DNA of 64,000 nucleotides from Trinickia caryophylli (lineage in GTDB: Bacteria; Pseudomonadota; Gammaproteobacteria; Burkholderiales; Burkholderiaceae), in contig NZ_CP139970.1 in NCBI RefSeq assembly GCF_034424545.1, forward strand, positions 3,472,001 to 3,536,000, in the 5' to 3' direction. The notes under the pieces are model-generated. The model worked only from the letters and a program-made list of their open reading frames with translations. It was not told where the DNA came from and made no database searches. Both the position numbers and the translations under genes were made by a program. Numbering within the stretch: position 1 is the first letter of the stretch; the number at the start of each line of letters is the position of its first letter. This document shows positions 36,222-45,320 of this stretch, piece after piece.

Positions 36222-36401
36222 ATGGCAGTCCAGCAAAACAAGAAGTCGCCGTCGAAGCGCGGCATGCACCGCTCGCACGATTTCCTGAACGCGGCGCCCC
36301 TGGCCGTCGAGCCGAGCACGGGTGAAGTGCATCTGCGTCACCATGTCAGCCCGAATGGTTATTACCGCGGCAAGAAAGTCGTCAAGACGAAGAACGACTA
36401 A
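36222..36401 (+). CDS. rpmF: Ribosomal protein L32
   Basis: The protein has 59 residues, starting [20 protein letters not shown] and ending in the basic [14 protein letters not shown]. It lacks the CxxC zinc pairs of some L32 proteins, like the E. coli form. AGGAG precedes the ATG at six bases, which decides it over the frame extension upstream. An intrinsic terminator follows at 36487, so yceD-rpmF may be a separate unit from plsX. Confidence 0.97.
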   Translation: MAVQQNKKSPSKRGMHRSHDFLNAAPLAVEPSTGEVHLRHHVSPNGYYRGKKVVKTKND

Positions 36402-36486
36402 TCGCTTCGCAAGCGATGCTCGCCTTGCTGGGCCGCGTCTCGCGCGGCCGGCGGCGTGCCTGACATTTTCCCGGCGCTACAGAAAT

Positions 36487-36510
36487 GCGGCATTCAACTG
36501 CCGCTTTTTT
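36487..36510 (+). terminator. Intrinsic terminator after rpmF
   Basis: Six-base arms GCGGCA/TGCCGC, a six-base loop and a TTTTTT run. It sits 86 bp after rpmF and 132 bp before plsX and may attenuate read-through into the fab operon. Confidence 0.82.
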
Positions 36511-36641
36511 GTGTCGCCCGCAGTTGGCGCGCAGTTGGCGGTTCGGCTGTCGGCAGCAGTGGGTGTTGCAGTACTTTGTTCTGCTCCACGCAGCGCACTG
36601 ACCGCGGTTCGATGCCACGCGCCTGAAATCCGTCGCAGTCC

Positions 36642-37745
36642 ATGACCATAACGCTCACGATCGACTGCATGGGAGGCGACCACGGCCCGTCCGTGACCGT
36701 TCCCGCGGCCGTCAGCTTCGTTCGTTCGCACGCCGATGCACGTCTCATGCTCGTCGGCCTCGAGGCCCCGATCCGGGCCCAGCTGAAGAAACTCAAAGCG
36801 CAGGATCTCGATGCGCTCACCGTCGTGCCGGCGTCCGAAGTCGTCGCGATGGACGACCCGGTCGAGGTCGCGCTTCGCAAGAAGAAAGACTCGTCAATGC
36901 GAGTCGCCCTGAACCTCGTGAAGGAACAGACGGGGCAGGCGTGCATTTCCGCCGGCAATACGGGCGCTTTGATGGCGGTGTCCCGCTATGTCCTGAAAAC
37001 GCTCGCCGGCATCGAGCGGCCGGCCATTGCGTCCGCACTGCCGAATCCGCGCGGCTACACGATGATGCTCGACCTCGGCGCCAACGTCGATTGCGAACCG
37101 CAGCATCTGCTGCAGTTCGCCGAGATGGGGCACGCCCTCGTCTCGGCGCTCGAGGGCAAGGAGCGGCCGACGATCGGTCTGCTCAATATCGGCGAAGAAG
37201 TCATCAAGGGCAACGACACGATCAAGCGCGCCGGCGAGCTGCTGCGCGCGAGTACGCTCAACTTCTACGGTAACGTCGAAGGAAACGACATCTACAAAGG
37301 CACGACGGACGTTATCGTCTGCGACGGCTTCGTCGGCAACGTGGCGCTGAAGACGTCCGAGGGCCTGGCCCAGATGCTTTCCGACATCATCCGCGAGGAG
37401 TTCGGCCGTTCGCTGCTCACGAAGCTGATGGCCCTGTGCGCAATGCCCGTTCTCCTGCGCTTCAAGCGCCGTGTCGATCATCGGCAATACAACGGCGCGG
37501 CGTTGCTCGGCTTGCGCGGGCTCGTGATCAAAAGCCACGGGTCGGCCGATGCCTATGCGTTTGAGTGGGCTATCAAACGCGGGTATGATGCCGTCAAAAA
37601 TGGCGTACTCGATCGCCTCGCGCGCGCAATGGAAGAGAACGCCTACCCGCTCGAGCAGGCATCGCGCGATGCCGGAGGCGCCGGCCATGCGAGCCCCGCT
37701 GGCCGTCCGGCCGAGCCCTATTCTGCGGTTTCTTCGAAAGCATAA
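36642..37745 (+). CDS. plsX: Phosphate acyltransferase PlsX
   Basis: The protein has 367 residues. It converts acyl-ACP to acyl-phosphate for PlsY in phosphatidic acid synthesis. The N-terminal segment [19 protein letters not shown] is diagnostic, and [19 protein letters not shown] and [17 protein letters not shown] follow. The stop overlaps the fabH start by one base (TAATG), coupling phospholipid and fatty-acid genes as in E. coli. Confidence 0.96.
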   Translation: MTITLTIDCMGGDHGPSVTVPAAVSFVRSHADARLMLVGLEAPIRAQLKKLKAQDLDALTVVPASEVVAMDDPVEVALRKKKDSSMRVALNLVKEQTGQACISAGNTGALMAVSRYVLKTLAGIERPAIASALPNPRGYTMMLDLGANVDCEPQHLLQFAEMGHALVSALEGKERPTIGLLNIGEEVIKGNDTIKRAGELLRASTLNFYGNVEGNDIYKGTTDVIVCDGFVGNVALKTSEGLAQMLSDIIREEFGRSLLTKLMALCAMPVLLRFKRRVDHRQYNGAALLGLRGLVIKSHGSADAYAFEWAIKRGYDAVKNGVLDRLARAMEENAYPLEQASRDAGGAGHASPAGRPAEPYSAVSSKA

Positions 37746-38734
37746 TGGCCCAATCGAACATCTATTCCCGCGTGCTCGGCACGGGCAGCTATCTGCCGGC
37801 GAACCGTGTCACGAATCAGGATCTGGCCGAGCGCCTCGCCGAGCACGGCGTGGAGACGAGCGACGAGTGGATCGTCGCCCGCACGGGCATCCAGGCCCGG
37901 CATTTCGCCGCGGCTGACGAGGCGACGAGCGATCTCGCGCTCAAGGCGTCGCAGCGAGCCATCGAGGCGGCGGGTGTCGACCCGCAGTCGATCGACCTAG
38001 TCGTCGTGGCCACCTCCACGCCGGACTTCGTGTTTCCGAGCACCGCTTGCCTGCTGCAGAACAAACTGCAGATCAAGAACAACGGCGCCGCGTTCGACAT
38101 TCAGGCCGTTTGCTCCGGTTTCGCCTATGCCCTTGCGACGGTCGATGCGCTGATCCGCAGCGGCCAGCACCGCACGGCGCTCATCGTCGGTGCGGAGACA
38201 TTCTCGCGCATTCTCGATTTCGACGACCGCACCACCTGCGTCCTTTTCGGCGACGGCGCGGGCGCGGTCGTGGTCGGCGCTTCCGAGGAGCCCGGCGTGC
38301 TCGCGAGCGCACTGCATGCCGATGGCAGTTACTCCAACATTCTCTGCGCACCTGGGCGCATCAACGACGGGGCCATCGCTGGCAGCGCATTTCTTCACAT
38401 GGACGGCCAGGCGGTCTTCAAGCTCGCGGTCAACGTGCTCGAGAAGGTGGCGGTCGAGGCGTTGGACAAGGCGCATATGACGCCCGACCAGGTCGATTGG
38501 CTGATTCCGCACCAGGCCAACATCCGTATCATGACGAGCACGTGCCGCAAGCTCGGCTTGCCGCAGGAGCGCATGATCGTTACCGTCGGCGAGCACGGCA
38601 ATACGTCCGCCGCCTCGATCCCGCTTGCGTTCGACCTCGCCGTGCGCGACGGACGCATCCGGCGTGGCCAGAACGTATTGATCGAAGGCGTGGGCGGCGG
38701 CTTCACGTGGGGTGCGTCGGTCATTCGCTATTGA
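37745..38734 (+). CDS. fabH: 3-oxoacyl-ACP synthase III (KAS III)
   Basis: The protein has 329 residues. The catalytic triad is Cys123 in AVCSGFAYA, His256 in PHQANIRI and Asn286 in [11 protein letters not shown]. It starts fatty-acid chains by condensing acetyl-CoA with malonyl-ACP. It is translationally coupled to plsX and 96 bp before fabD. Confidence 0.96.
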   Translation: MAQSNIYSRVLGTGSYLPANRVTNQDLAERLAEHGVETSDEWIVARTGIQARHFAAADEATSDLALKASQRAIEAAGVDPQSIDLVVVATSTPDFVFPSTACLLQNKLQIKNNGAAFDIQAVCSGFAYALATVDALIRSGQHRTALIVGAETFSRILDFDDRTTCVLFGDGAGAVVVGASEEPGVLASALHADGSYSNILCAPGRINDGAIAGSAFLHMDGQAVFKLAVNVLEKVAVEALDKAHMTPDQVDWLIPHQANIRIMTSTCRKLGLPQERMIVTVGEHGNTSAASIPLAFDLAVRDGRIRRGQNVLIEGVGGGFTWGASVIRY

Positions 38735-38830
38735 CGCGGCGGCGCGGCAGGGCCATACGATGCGCGCCGCGGTACGCGCGCGCCGTGTCGTGCGCCCATT
38801 CCCGCAGACTTCAGCAATTTTGGGGGCGAT

Positions 38831-39769
38831 ATGAAATTTGCGTTCGTTTTTCCGGGGCAGGGATCGCAAGCGGTCGGCATGCTCAATGCATTCGCCGATC
38901 AGGCCGTCGTGCGTGAAACGCTTCAGGAAGCTTCCGACGCGCTGGGTCAGGACATCGGCAAGCTGATTGCCGAGGGGCCGGCCGACGAATTGAACCTGAC
39001 GACGAATACGCAGCCCGTCATGCTGAGCGCCGCTTATGCGGTCTACCGCGCGTGGCAGCAGGCAGGGGGTGCGACGCCCGCGATTGTCGCGGGCCATAGC
39101 CTGGGCGAATATACGGCGCTCGTCGCCGCCGGCGCACTGGCTTTCCGGGATGCCGTGCCGCTCGTGCGCTTTCGCGCCGAAGCGATGCAGACGGCCGTGC
39201 CGGTGGGCGTCGGCGGAATGGCCGCCATCCTCGGCCTCGACGACGAAACCGTGCGCGACGTATGCGCGCAGGCCGCGCGCGAGGGGGCTGGCGTGGTCGA
39301 AGCCGTGAACTTCAATGCGCCGGCCCAGGTCGTGATCGCGGGCCACAAGGCGGCAGTCGAAAAGGCCTGCGAACTCGCGAAGGGCAAGGGCGCGAAGCGC
39401 GCGCTGCCGCTGGCTGTTTCAGCGCCGTTTCACTCATCGCTGCTCAAGCCCGCGTCGGACCGCCTGCGCGAGTATCTGGCGAGCGTCGAAGTGCATGTGC
39501 CGCACATTCCGGTCCTCAACAACATCGACGTTGCCACCGCCATGGAGCCCGCCGCGATCAAGGACGCGCTCGTCAGGCAGGCAGCCGGCCCGGTGCGCTG
39601 GGTCGAGTGCGTACAGGCCATGGCGAAGACAGGTGTCACGCACGTCGTTGAATGCGGTCCCGGCAAGGTGCTCGCGGGGCTCACGAAGCGCATCGACGGC
39701 AACCTCGTCGGAGCGGCGATTGCCGATCCGGCATCGCTCGAAGAGGCGCTCAAGCTCGTCGCGGGCTGA
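38831..39769 (+). CDS. fabD: Malonyl-CoA:ACP transacylase
   Basis: The protein has 312 residues. The N-terminus FVFPGQGSQAVGML is standard, the nucleophile Ser90 is in GHSLGEYTA, and the active-site His is in VSAPFHSSLL. It loads malonate onto ACP for chain extension. It sits in the usual order between fabH and fabG. Confidence 0.96.
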   Translation: MKFAFVFPGQGSQAVGMLNAFADQAVVRETLQEASDALGQDIGKLIAEGPADELNLTTNTQPVMLSAAYAVYRAWQQAGGATPAIVAGHSLGEYTALVAAGALAFRDAVPLVRFRAEAMQTAVPVGVGGMAAILGLDDETVRDVCAQAAREGAGVVEAVNFNAPAQVVIAGHKAAVEKACELAKGKGAKRALPLAVSAPFHSSLLKPASDRLREYLASVEVHVPHIPVLNNIDVATAMEPAAIKDALVRQAAGPVRWVECVQAMAKTGVTHVVECGPGKVLAGLTKRIDGNLVGAAIADPASLEEALKLVAG

Positions 39770-39840
39770 CTCGGCCGGATTTCGCTCAACGGAGTCGCCC
39801 GCCTTTTCGGGGCGGCAGCGACAGGTTATTCGGATAAATC

Positions 39841-40590
39841 ATGGAAAAAGCACTCGATAAACAGACCGCGCTCGTGACGGGCGCTTCGCGCGGTATCGGC
39901 CGCGCGATCGCGCTCGAACTGGCGCGGCAGGGCGCCACGGTGATCGGCACGGCGACGAGCGAGTCGGGCGCCAGGGGCATCGACGAGGCATTCGGCGCGG
40001 CCGGCCTGTCGGGCCGCGGCGCCGTCCTCGACGTGCGCGACGGTGCGGCCGTCGAGGCACTCGTTGAATCGGTCGTCAAGGAATTCGGTGCGCTCAACAT
40101 CCTCGTCAATAATGCCGGCATCACGCAGGATCAACTCGCGATGCGCATGAAGGACGACGAGTGGGACGCCGTCATCGATACGAACCTGAAAGCCGTATTC
40201 CGGCTCTCGCGCGCAGTGCTCCGGCCGATGATGAAGGCGCGGGGCGGGCGCATCATCAACATCACGTCGGTGGTCGGCTCGGCGGGTAATCCGGGCCAGG
40301 TCAATTACGCGGCCGCGAAGGCCGGTGTGGCGGGCATGACACGTGCGCTTGCGCGCGAAATCGGCAGCCGCGGCATCACGGTCAATTGCGTTGCGCCGGG
40401 TTTCATCGACACCGATATGACGAAAGTGCTGCCCGAGGAGCAACAGACGGCGCTGAAGACGCAGATCCCGCTCGGGCGCCTTGGCAGCCCGGAGGACATC
40501 GCGCACGCGGTGGCCTTCCTGGCATCGCCGTTCGCCGGCTACGTCACGGGCACGACGCTGCACGTGAATGGCGGCATGTTCATGTCGTAA
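39841..40590 (+). CDS. fabG: 3-oxoacyl-ACP reductase
   Basis: The protein has 249 residues. It is a short-chain dehydrogenase with the NADPH-binding TGASRGIGRAIA and the catalytic Ser143, Tyr156 and Lys160 (SVVGSAG, NYAAAKAG). It reduces 3-oxoacyl-ACP in elongation. A 158-bp spacer with an A/T-rich stretch follows before acpP, suggesting acpP has its own promoter. Confidence 0.96.
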   Translation: MEKALDKQTALVTGASRGIGRAIALELARQGATVIGTATSESGARGIDEAFGAAGLSGRGAVLDVRDGAAVEALVESVVKEFGALNILVNNAGITQDQLAMRMKDDEWDAVIDTNLKAVFRLSRAVLRPMMKARGGRIINITSVVGSAGNPGQVNYAAAKAGVAGMTRALAREIGSRGITVNCVAPGFIDTDMTKVLPEEQQTALKTQIPLGRLGSPEDIAHAVAFLASPFAGYVTGTTLHVNGGMFMS

Positions 40591-40700
40591 CCGAATTCAT
40601 GTACTATCCGCGCCTTGGTGCATTTTCTCCGGAAAAATGCCGCCCTGGCGCGTGCCTTACGGCCGGTCTCGCGCGCGCGTTTTCGGGAAGGCAAACCTGA

Positions 40701-40706
40701 TAAAAT
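40701..40706 (+). promoter_or_regulatory. Candidate -10 element for acpP
   Basis: TAAAAT lies 43 bp before the acpP ATG in the fabG-acpP spacer. No clear -35 is visible, but acpP is normally expressed more strongly than its neighbours. Confidence 0.3.
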
Positions 40707-40748
40707 GCGCGCACTTGCATTTTTGAACTTTTTTCCCTCGGAGGGGTA

Positions 40749-40988
40749 ATGGACAACATCGAACAGCGCGTCAAGAAGATCGTCGCGGAACAACTGGGCG
40801 TCGCGGAAGCGGAAATCAAAAACGAAGCCTCGTTCGTGAACGACCTTGGCGCCGACTCGCTCGACACGGTCGAACTGGTCATGGCCCTCGAAGACGAGTT
40901 CGGCATGGAAATTCCCGACGAAGAAGCCGAGAAGATCACGACCGTTCAGCAAGCGATCGACTACGCTCGCGCGAACGTCAAGGCCTGA
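40749..40988 (+). CDS. acpP: Acyl carrier protein
   Basis: The protein has 79 residues and is strongly acidic. The phosphopantetheine attachment Ser37 is in [18 protein letters not shown]. The 4'-phosphopantetheine is added by AcpS, whose gene is about 13 kb away in this window. GGAGGGG precedes the ATG. It is followed by a hairpin-rich spacer before fabF. Confidence 0.98.
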
Positions 40989-41033
40989 GGCCGGTCGTCT
41001 ATTTCTGCTTTTCGCGCTGGCCGCGTTCGACGC

Positions 41034-41061
41034 GTGAGTCACATCCGGTGAGTCACATCCG
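41034..41061 (+). repeat. 14-bp tandem duplication in the acpP-fabF spacer
   Basis: Two adjacent perfect copies of GTGAGTCACATCCG lie 46 bp after the acpP stop. It looks like a slippage duplication; function unknown. Confidence 0.85.
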
Positions 41062-41087
41062 ATGTCGACGCTGGTGCCGAATTCATA

Positions 41088-41130
41088 GCCACAGGGCTCA
41101 CAGGGCAGGTCCCTGTGGCCACTGTGGCTT
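41088..41130 (+). terminator. Hairpins in the acpP-fabF spacer, possible attenuator
   Basis: Arms GCCACAGGG/CCCTGTGGC flank a 14-base loop, and a second short hairpin (GCCAC-TGTGGC) is followed by a T-rich tract just upstream of fabF. The two share bases, so alternative structures are possible. It may partially terminate acpP transcripts. Confidence 0.5.
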
Positions 41131-41163
41131 TTGTTTTTGTCATTCTATGGAAAAGGGGTTACC

Positions 41164-42402
41164 GTGAGCCGCCGTCGTGTTGTTGTTACAGGCCTTGGGC
41201 TGGTGTCGCCTGTTGGCAATAATGTTGCCGATGGGTGGGCCAATCTGGTCGCCGGCAAGTCCGGCATCGCGAACATCACCAAGTTCGACGCTACGAACTA
41301 CTCGACCCGCTTTGCCGGCGAGGTGAAGGGTTTCAACGTCGAGGAGTACATGCCGGCGAAGGAAGCCCGCCACATGGATACATTTATCCATTACGGCATG
41401 GCGGCCGGGATTCAGGCGATGCAAGACAGCGGCCTCGAGGTCACCGAGGCGAATGCCGAGCGCATTGGCGTTCTGGTCGGTTCGGGCATCGGCGGGTTGC
41501 CGATGATCGAAATCACCCAGACGGAGCTGCTCAACCGCGGCCCCCGCCGCATTTCGCCGTTCTTCGTGCCGGCTTCGATCATCAACATGATCTCGGGGCA
41601 CTTGTCGATGAGGTTTGGCCTGAAGGGGCCTAATCTCGCGATCGTCACGGCCTGTACGACGGGTCTGCACTGTATTGGCGATGCTTCGCGCCTCATCGAG
41701 TACGGCGACGCCGACGTGATGGTGGCGGGCGGTGCAGAGGCCACGGTGTCACCGCTTGGCATCGGCGGCTTCGCGGCGGCGCGTGCGCTCTCGCAGCGCA
41801 ACGACGATCCGGCCACGGCGAGTCGCCCCTGGGACAAGGACCGCGATGGCTTCGTCCTCGGCGAGGGCGCCGGCGTGATGGTGCTCGAGGAGTACGAGCA
41901 TGCGAAGGCCCGCGGGGCGAAGATTTATGCCGAGATTGCCGGGTACGGCATGAGCGCCGATGCGTATCACATGACCGCGCCGCTCGAAGATGGCGACGGT
42001 GCGCGCCGCTGCATGCAGGCCGCGTTGCGCAACGCGCGTGTCAACGCCGACGAGGTGAACTACGTCAACGCGCATGGCACCTCGACGCCGCTCGGCGATC
42101 TGGCCGAAACCATCGGCATCAAGCGCGCGCTTGGCGATCAGGCCAAGCGGACCGTCGTCAATTCGACGAAGTCGATGACGGGCCACCTGTTGGGCGGTTC
42201 GGGCGGCCTCGAGGCGGTGTTTACGGTGCTCGCCGTGCACAATCAGGTGTCGCCGCCGACGATCAACATCTTCAATCAAGACCCCGAGTGCGATCTCGAT
42301 TACTGCGCGAACACGGCGCGGGAACTGAAGATCGACGTGGCGCTCAAGAACTCGTTCGGGTTCGGCGGCACCAACGGCACACTCGTGTTCAAGCGCGTCT
42401 GA
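41164..42402 (+). CDS. fabF: 3-oxoacyl-ACP synthase II (KAS II)
   Basis: The protein has 412 residues, the exact usual FabF length from this GTG. Catalytic Cys164 is in [10 protein letters not shown], with the His residues in [11 protein letters not shown] and [12 protein letters not shown]. It elongates acyl-ACPs. GGGG six bases upstream supports the GTG; a TTG 33 bp earlier gives a longer N-terminus that is not conserved. It ends the fab cluster. Confidence 0.96.
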   Translation: MSRRRVVVTGLGLVSPVGNNVADGWANLVAGKSGIANITKFDATNYSTRFAGEVKGFNVEEYMPAKEARHMDTFIHYGMAAGIQAMQDSGLEVTEANAERIGVLVGSGIGGLPMIEITQTELLNRGPRRISPFFVPASIINMISGHLSMRFGLKGPNLAIVTACTTGLHCIGDASRLIEYGDADVMVAGGAEATVSPLGIGGFAAARALSQRNDDPATASRPWDKDRDGFVLGEGAGVMVLEEYEHAKARGAKIYAEIAGYGMSADAYHMTAPLEDGDGARRCMQAALRNARVNADEVNYVNAHGTSTPLGDLAETIGIKRALGDQAKRTVVNSTKSMTGHLLGGSGGLEAVFTVLAVHNQVSPPTINIFNQDPECDLDYCANTARELKIDVALKNSFGFGGTNGTLVFKRV

Positions 42403-42421
42403 TCACGCGCGCCGTCGCCGC

Positions 42422-42874
42422 TTGAACGACGAGTCCGGCTGCTTTTCATCGGCGCGAGCGACGCAGCCGCTCGCGCTGCGCCGCTCGCCGTTTCTTGCCG
42501 CGGCGACGTTCTCATTTGCGCTGCTCGCCGGCGTTTGCGTTCATCTCGTCGCCGCCCCGCGCGGCGCTTCGCTGGCAGGTGCGGCGACGCTTGCCGCGCT
42601 CTGGCTCGCGGCGCGGGCTCACGCGCGCCGGCAGCCCGCGGCGCTCGTCTTCGAGCCGGGCGGCATTGCCGCGCACGACCTCGAGGGCAGGGCGGTCGTG
42701 CATGGCGCGATTGCGGGCTGCATGCATTGGGCTGGCCGTCTGCTCGTTATCTCGGTGAGGCCGCACGGCGGCGGCCGGGCCGTGCGGATCGTGGTGGCGA
42801 GCGATGCGCTCGGCGCCGAGGCGTTTCGCGAGTGCGCGGTCCGGGTGCGCCAGGCTGCTCATTCGTTTCTGTAA
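42422..42874 (+). CDS. Small two-helix membrane protein (possibly YgfX-like)
   Basis: The protein is about 150 residues from a TTG 20 bp after fabF; no ATG lies early in the frame and no ribosome site is visible, so the start is uncertain. Two hydrophobic helices at about 25-45 and 50-65 are followed by a small soluble domain ending LVISVRP...RIVVASDALGAEAFRECAVRVRQ. This layout resembles the YgfX family, whose E. coli member affects cell division, but the likeness is weak. Synteny between fabF and rpoE supports a real gene. Confidence 0.6.
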   Translation: MNDESGCFSSARATQPLALRRSPFLAAATFSFALLAGVCVHLVAAPRGASLAGAATLAALWLAARAHARRQPAALVFEPGGIAAHDLEGRAVVHGAIAGCMHWAGRLLVISVRPHGGGRAVRIVVASDALGAEAFRECAVRVRQAAHSFL

Positions 42875-42923
42875 CGTCGGTAACGGCCGTTACAGATGCC
42901 GCATGAGGCGCAGACGGGGACGG

Positions 42924-42929
42924 TACAAT
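42924..42929 (+). promoter_or_regulatory. Candidate -10 element upstream of rpoE
   Basis: TACAAT lies 47 bp before the rpoE start. I did not find a matching -35, nor a sigma-E autoregulatory promoter (GAACTT-N16-TCTGA), so this is weak. Confidence 0.3.
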
Positions 42930-42976
42930 AGCGCTCCACGCCACGCCCTATACAAGCCAACACGGACGACTCATCA

Positions 42977-43576
42977 GTGAGCGAAAAAGAAATTGACCAG
43001 GTACTCGTCGAACGCGTGCAAAAAGGCGACAAAGCCGCGTTCGAACTCCTGGTTGCGAAATATCATCGCAAGATCATTCGGCTGATTTCGCGCCTCGTGC
43101 GCGATCCGGCCGAGGTCGAGGATGTGGCTCAGGATGCGTTCATCAAGGCTTATCGCGCGTTGCCGCAGTTTCGCGGCGAATCGGCTTTTTATACCTGGCT
43201 GTACCGCATCGCCGTCAACACGGCGAAGAACTATCTTGCCACGCAAAGCCGGCGCGCCCCCACTTCCACCGAAGCGGACGCAGAGGAAGCTGAAACTTTC
43301 TCGGACGCGGATCAACTAAGGGATATCAATACGCCCGAGTCGGTGCTGATGAGCAAGCAGATCGCGCAGACGGTCAACGCGGCCATGGCCGTGTTGCCCG
43401 AGGAACTGCGCGTGGCGATCACGCTTCGCGAGATCGAAGGCCTCAGCTACGAGGAGATCGCGGAAATGATGGGCTGCCCGATCGGCACCGTGCGCTCGCG
43501 AATTTTTCGCGCGCGCGAGGCGATTGCGGCAAAATTGCGTCCGCTGCTCGATACGCCGGAGGGCAGGCGCTGGTAA
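42977..43576 (+). CDS. rpoE: Extracytoplasmic-function sigma factor RpoE (AlgU)
   Basis: The protein has 199 residues. Region 2 includes DPAEVEDVAQDAFIKAYRALPQF and WLYRIAVNTAKNYL; region 4 is VAITLREIEGLSYEEIAEMMGCPIGTVRSRIFRARE. It controls the envelope-stress regulon and is held inactive by RseA. It begins the rpoE-rseA-rseB-mucD operon, the AlgU-MucABD arrangement. Confidence 0.96.
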   Translation: MSEKEIDQVLVERVQKGDKAAFELLVAKYHRKIIRLISRLVRDPAEVEDVAQDAFIKAYRALPQFRGESAFYTWLYRIAVNTAKNYLATQSRRAPTSTEADAEEAETFSDADQLRDINTPESVLMSKQIAQTVNAAMAVLPEELRVAITLREIEGLSYEEIAEMMGCPIGTVRSRIFRAREAIAAKLRPLLDTPEGRRW

Positions 43577-43655
43577 GCGGTAGCCTGCGGCGTTGCAGGA
43601 AGCGCGGCGGGCTGTGCGGGGTAGTTACACGGGGTGTATGAAGATGGGGAGCGTC

Positions 43656-44249
43656 ATGGGGTCGGTGTCCAAGCAATCGCAGGCGTGCTCGCGAGACGAG
43701 CGTCTATCCGCCTTGGTCGACGGTGAGTGGTTCGGCGAGTCGGAGCCCGCAGGCGATCTGCTCGCGGGCTTGAGCGGAGCGGATCGGGCGGCATGGTCCA
43801 GCTATCATTTGATCGGCGATGCCTTGCGCTCCGACGATCTGGCCGTTCATCCGGCCAAGAGCGACGCTTTTCTGCGCGGTTTTGCCGCGCGGCTGGAGGC
43901 CGAGCCGCACGTCCTCGCACCGGCCGCCTCGAAGGGCTCGCACCGTGGGTTTACGCTCTCCACGATCAAGCGGCGCGTCGTGCCGGGCCTCGCGGTCGCT
44001 GCCGCGGCCGCGACGCTGAGCTGGATCGTACTGCCCCAGCTGCAGCGCGCCGATGCGCCGCAGGCGCCGTTACAGACGGCTTCGGTCGCAATGCGGCCCG
44101 TCGCGTCGAGCGCGGCCGACACGAACATCATCCGCGACGCACGGCTTGACGACTATCTCGAAGCGCACCAGCAGTTCGCGCAACAACCGGTGTTGTCAGG
44201 CTCGGAGCCTTTCATCCGCGCTGCGGCGCTGAGCTCGCAGGGTCGATAA
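43656..44249 (+). CDS. rseA: Anti-sigma-E factor RseA (MucA)
   Basis: From this ATG the protein has 197 residues. The N-terminal part binds sigma-E: CSRDERLSALVDGEWFGE, then AAWSSYHLIGDALRSDD, as in MucA. One membrane helix lies at about 110-130 (PGLAVAAAAATLSWIVLP), with a short periplasmic tail. GGGGAG six bases upstream favours this start; ATGs at 43638 and 43644 are alternatives. DegS- and RseP-type cleavage would release sigma-E. Confidence 0.88.
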   Translation: MGSVSKQSQACSRDERLSALVDGEWFGESEPAGDLLAGLSGADRAAWSSYHLIGDALRSDDLAVHPAKSDAFLRGFAARLEAEPHVLAPAASKGSHRGFTLSTIKRRVVPGLAVAAAAATLSWIVLPQLQRADAPQAPLQTASVAMRPVASSAADTNIIRDARLDDYLEAHQQFAQQPVLSGSEPFIRAAALSSQGR

Positions 44250-44253
44250 GCTG

Positions 44254-45300
44254 ATGCCGACATCGCGGTTCGGGCGCCTCGCCGCTTTCGGGCGCTTGCC
44301 GGCGCTGCTGTGCGCAGCCATTTTGCTCCTGCCGTGTGCCGAGGCCGCGCGAGCGGCCAGCCAGCCCGCCGCCGCGTCGAGCGATCGGGGTGCGGCGTCG
44401 TGGCTCGGTCGCATTGCACATGCGGCGAGGCAGGAGAATTACGAAGGTGTCTTCGTCTACCAGCGCGGCACGTTCGTGCAGTCCTCGCGCATCGCTCACT
44501 ATGCCACGCGAGGCGAGGGCGAATTCGAGTCCCTCGAAAGCCTCGACGGCAAGCCGCGCAAGCTGCTGCGCCATGACGACGACGTATACACGTTTCTGCC
44601 CGAGCGGCATTTATGCATCGTCGAGCGCCGGCAAAACAAGGACGCGTTTCCGGCCCTGCTGAGCGATGGCGACCAGCAGGTACTGACGGTCTACGACCCG
44701 AAGCTGCTGGGGACCGACCGCGTGGCCGGCATCGACGCGCAGGTGATCGAACTCGCGCCGAAGGATGCCTATCGTTTCACTTACAAGCTGTGGGCCGACG
44801 CCAAAACCGGGCTGCTTTTGCGCGAGCAGACGCTCGACGCGAGCGGTCAGGTGCTGGAGCAGGTGTCGTTCACGCAACTGCGCGTCGGGGTGCCGGCGGA
44901 AAAGGCGCGGATTGCCGCAGGCATCCGCAATACGTCGGGCTGGACGCTCGTGCGCCCGCCGGCCGAGCCCGTCGACATGGAAGCCCACGGCTGGACGATC
45001 GCGCCAGATGTGCCGGGTTTTCGTAAAATCCGCGAAGTGCGGCGGCCGATGGCCGCGCGCGATGCCGGCGCACCTGCGATTCCAGTCGATCAGGCCGTGT
45101 TTTCGGATGGTCTGACAACGGTCTCCGTCTTCATCGAGCCGGCCGAAAAGAACTCCCGCAAGGAAGGCGCGGGCGAGAGCGGCGCTACGCACGTGCTCGT
45201 CACGCGCCATGGTGATTACTGGATCACCTTGCTTGGCGAGGTTCCGCAAGGCACACTGCAGGTCTTCGCCTCTGCCATAAAATACAAGGCTCCCAAGTAA
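44254..45300 (+). CDS. rseB: Sigma-E regulatory protein RseB (MucB)
   Basis: The protein has 348 residues with a signal peptide of about 34 residues. The MucB/RseB fold is visible in the segments ENYEGVFVYQRGTFVQSSRI and GKPRKLLRHDDDVYTFLPE. It binds the periplasmic part of RseA and protects it from DegS until misfolded porin or LPS signals arrive. It starts four bases after rseA and precedes mucD. Confidence 0.92.
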   Translation: MPTSRFGRLAAFGRLPALLCAAILLLPCAEAARAASQPAAASSDRGAASWLGRIAHAARQENYEGVFVYQRGTFVQSSRIAHYATRGEGEFESLESLDGKPRKLLRHDDDVYTFLPERHLCIVERRQNKDAFPALLSDGDQQVLTVYDPKLLGTDRVAGIDAQVIELAPKDAYRFTYKLWADAKTGLLLREQTLDASGQVLEQVSFTQLRVGVPAEKARIAAGIRNTSGWTLVRPPAEPVDMEAHGWTIAPDVPGFRKIREVRRPMAARDAGAPAIPVDQAVFSDGLTTVSVFIEPAEKNSRKEGAGESGATHVLVTRHGDYWITLLGEVPQGTLQVFASAIKYKAPK

Positions 45301-45320
45301 CGCTTCGCTCGACCCCGTTT

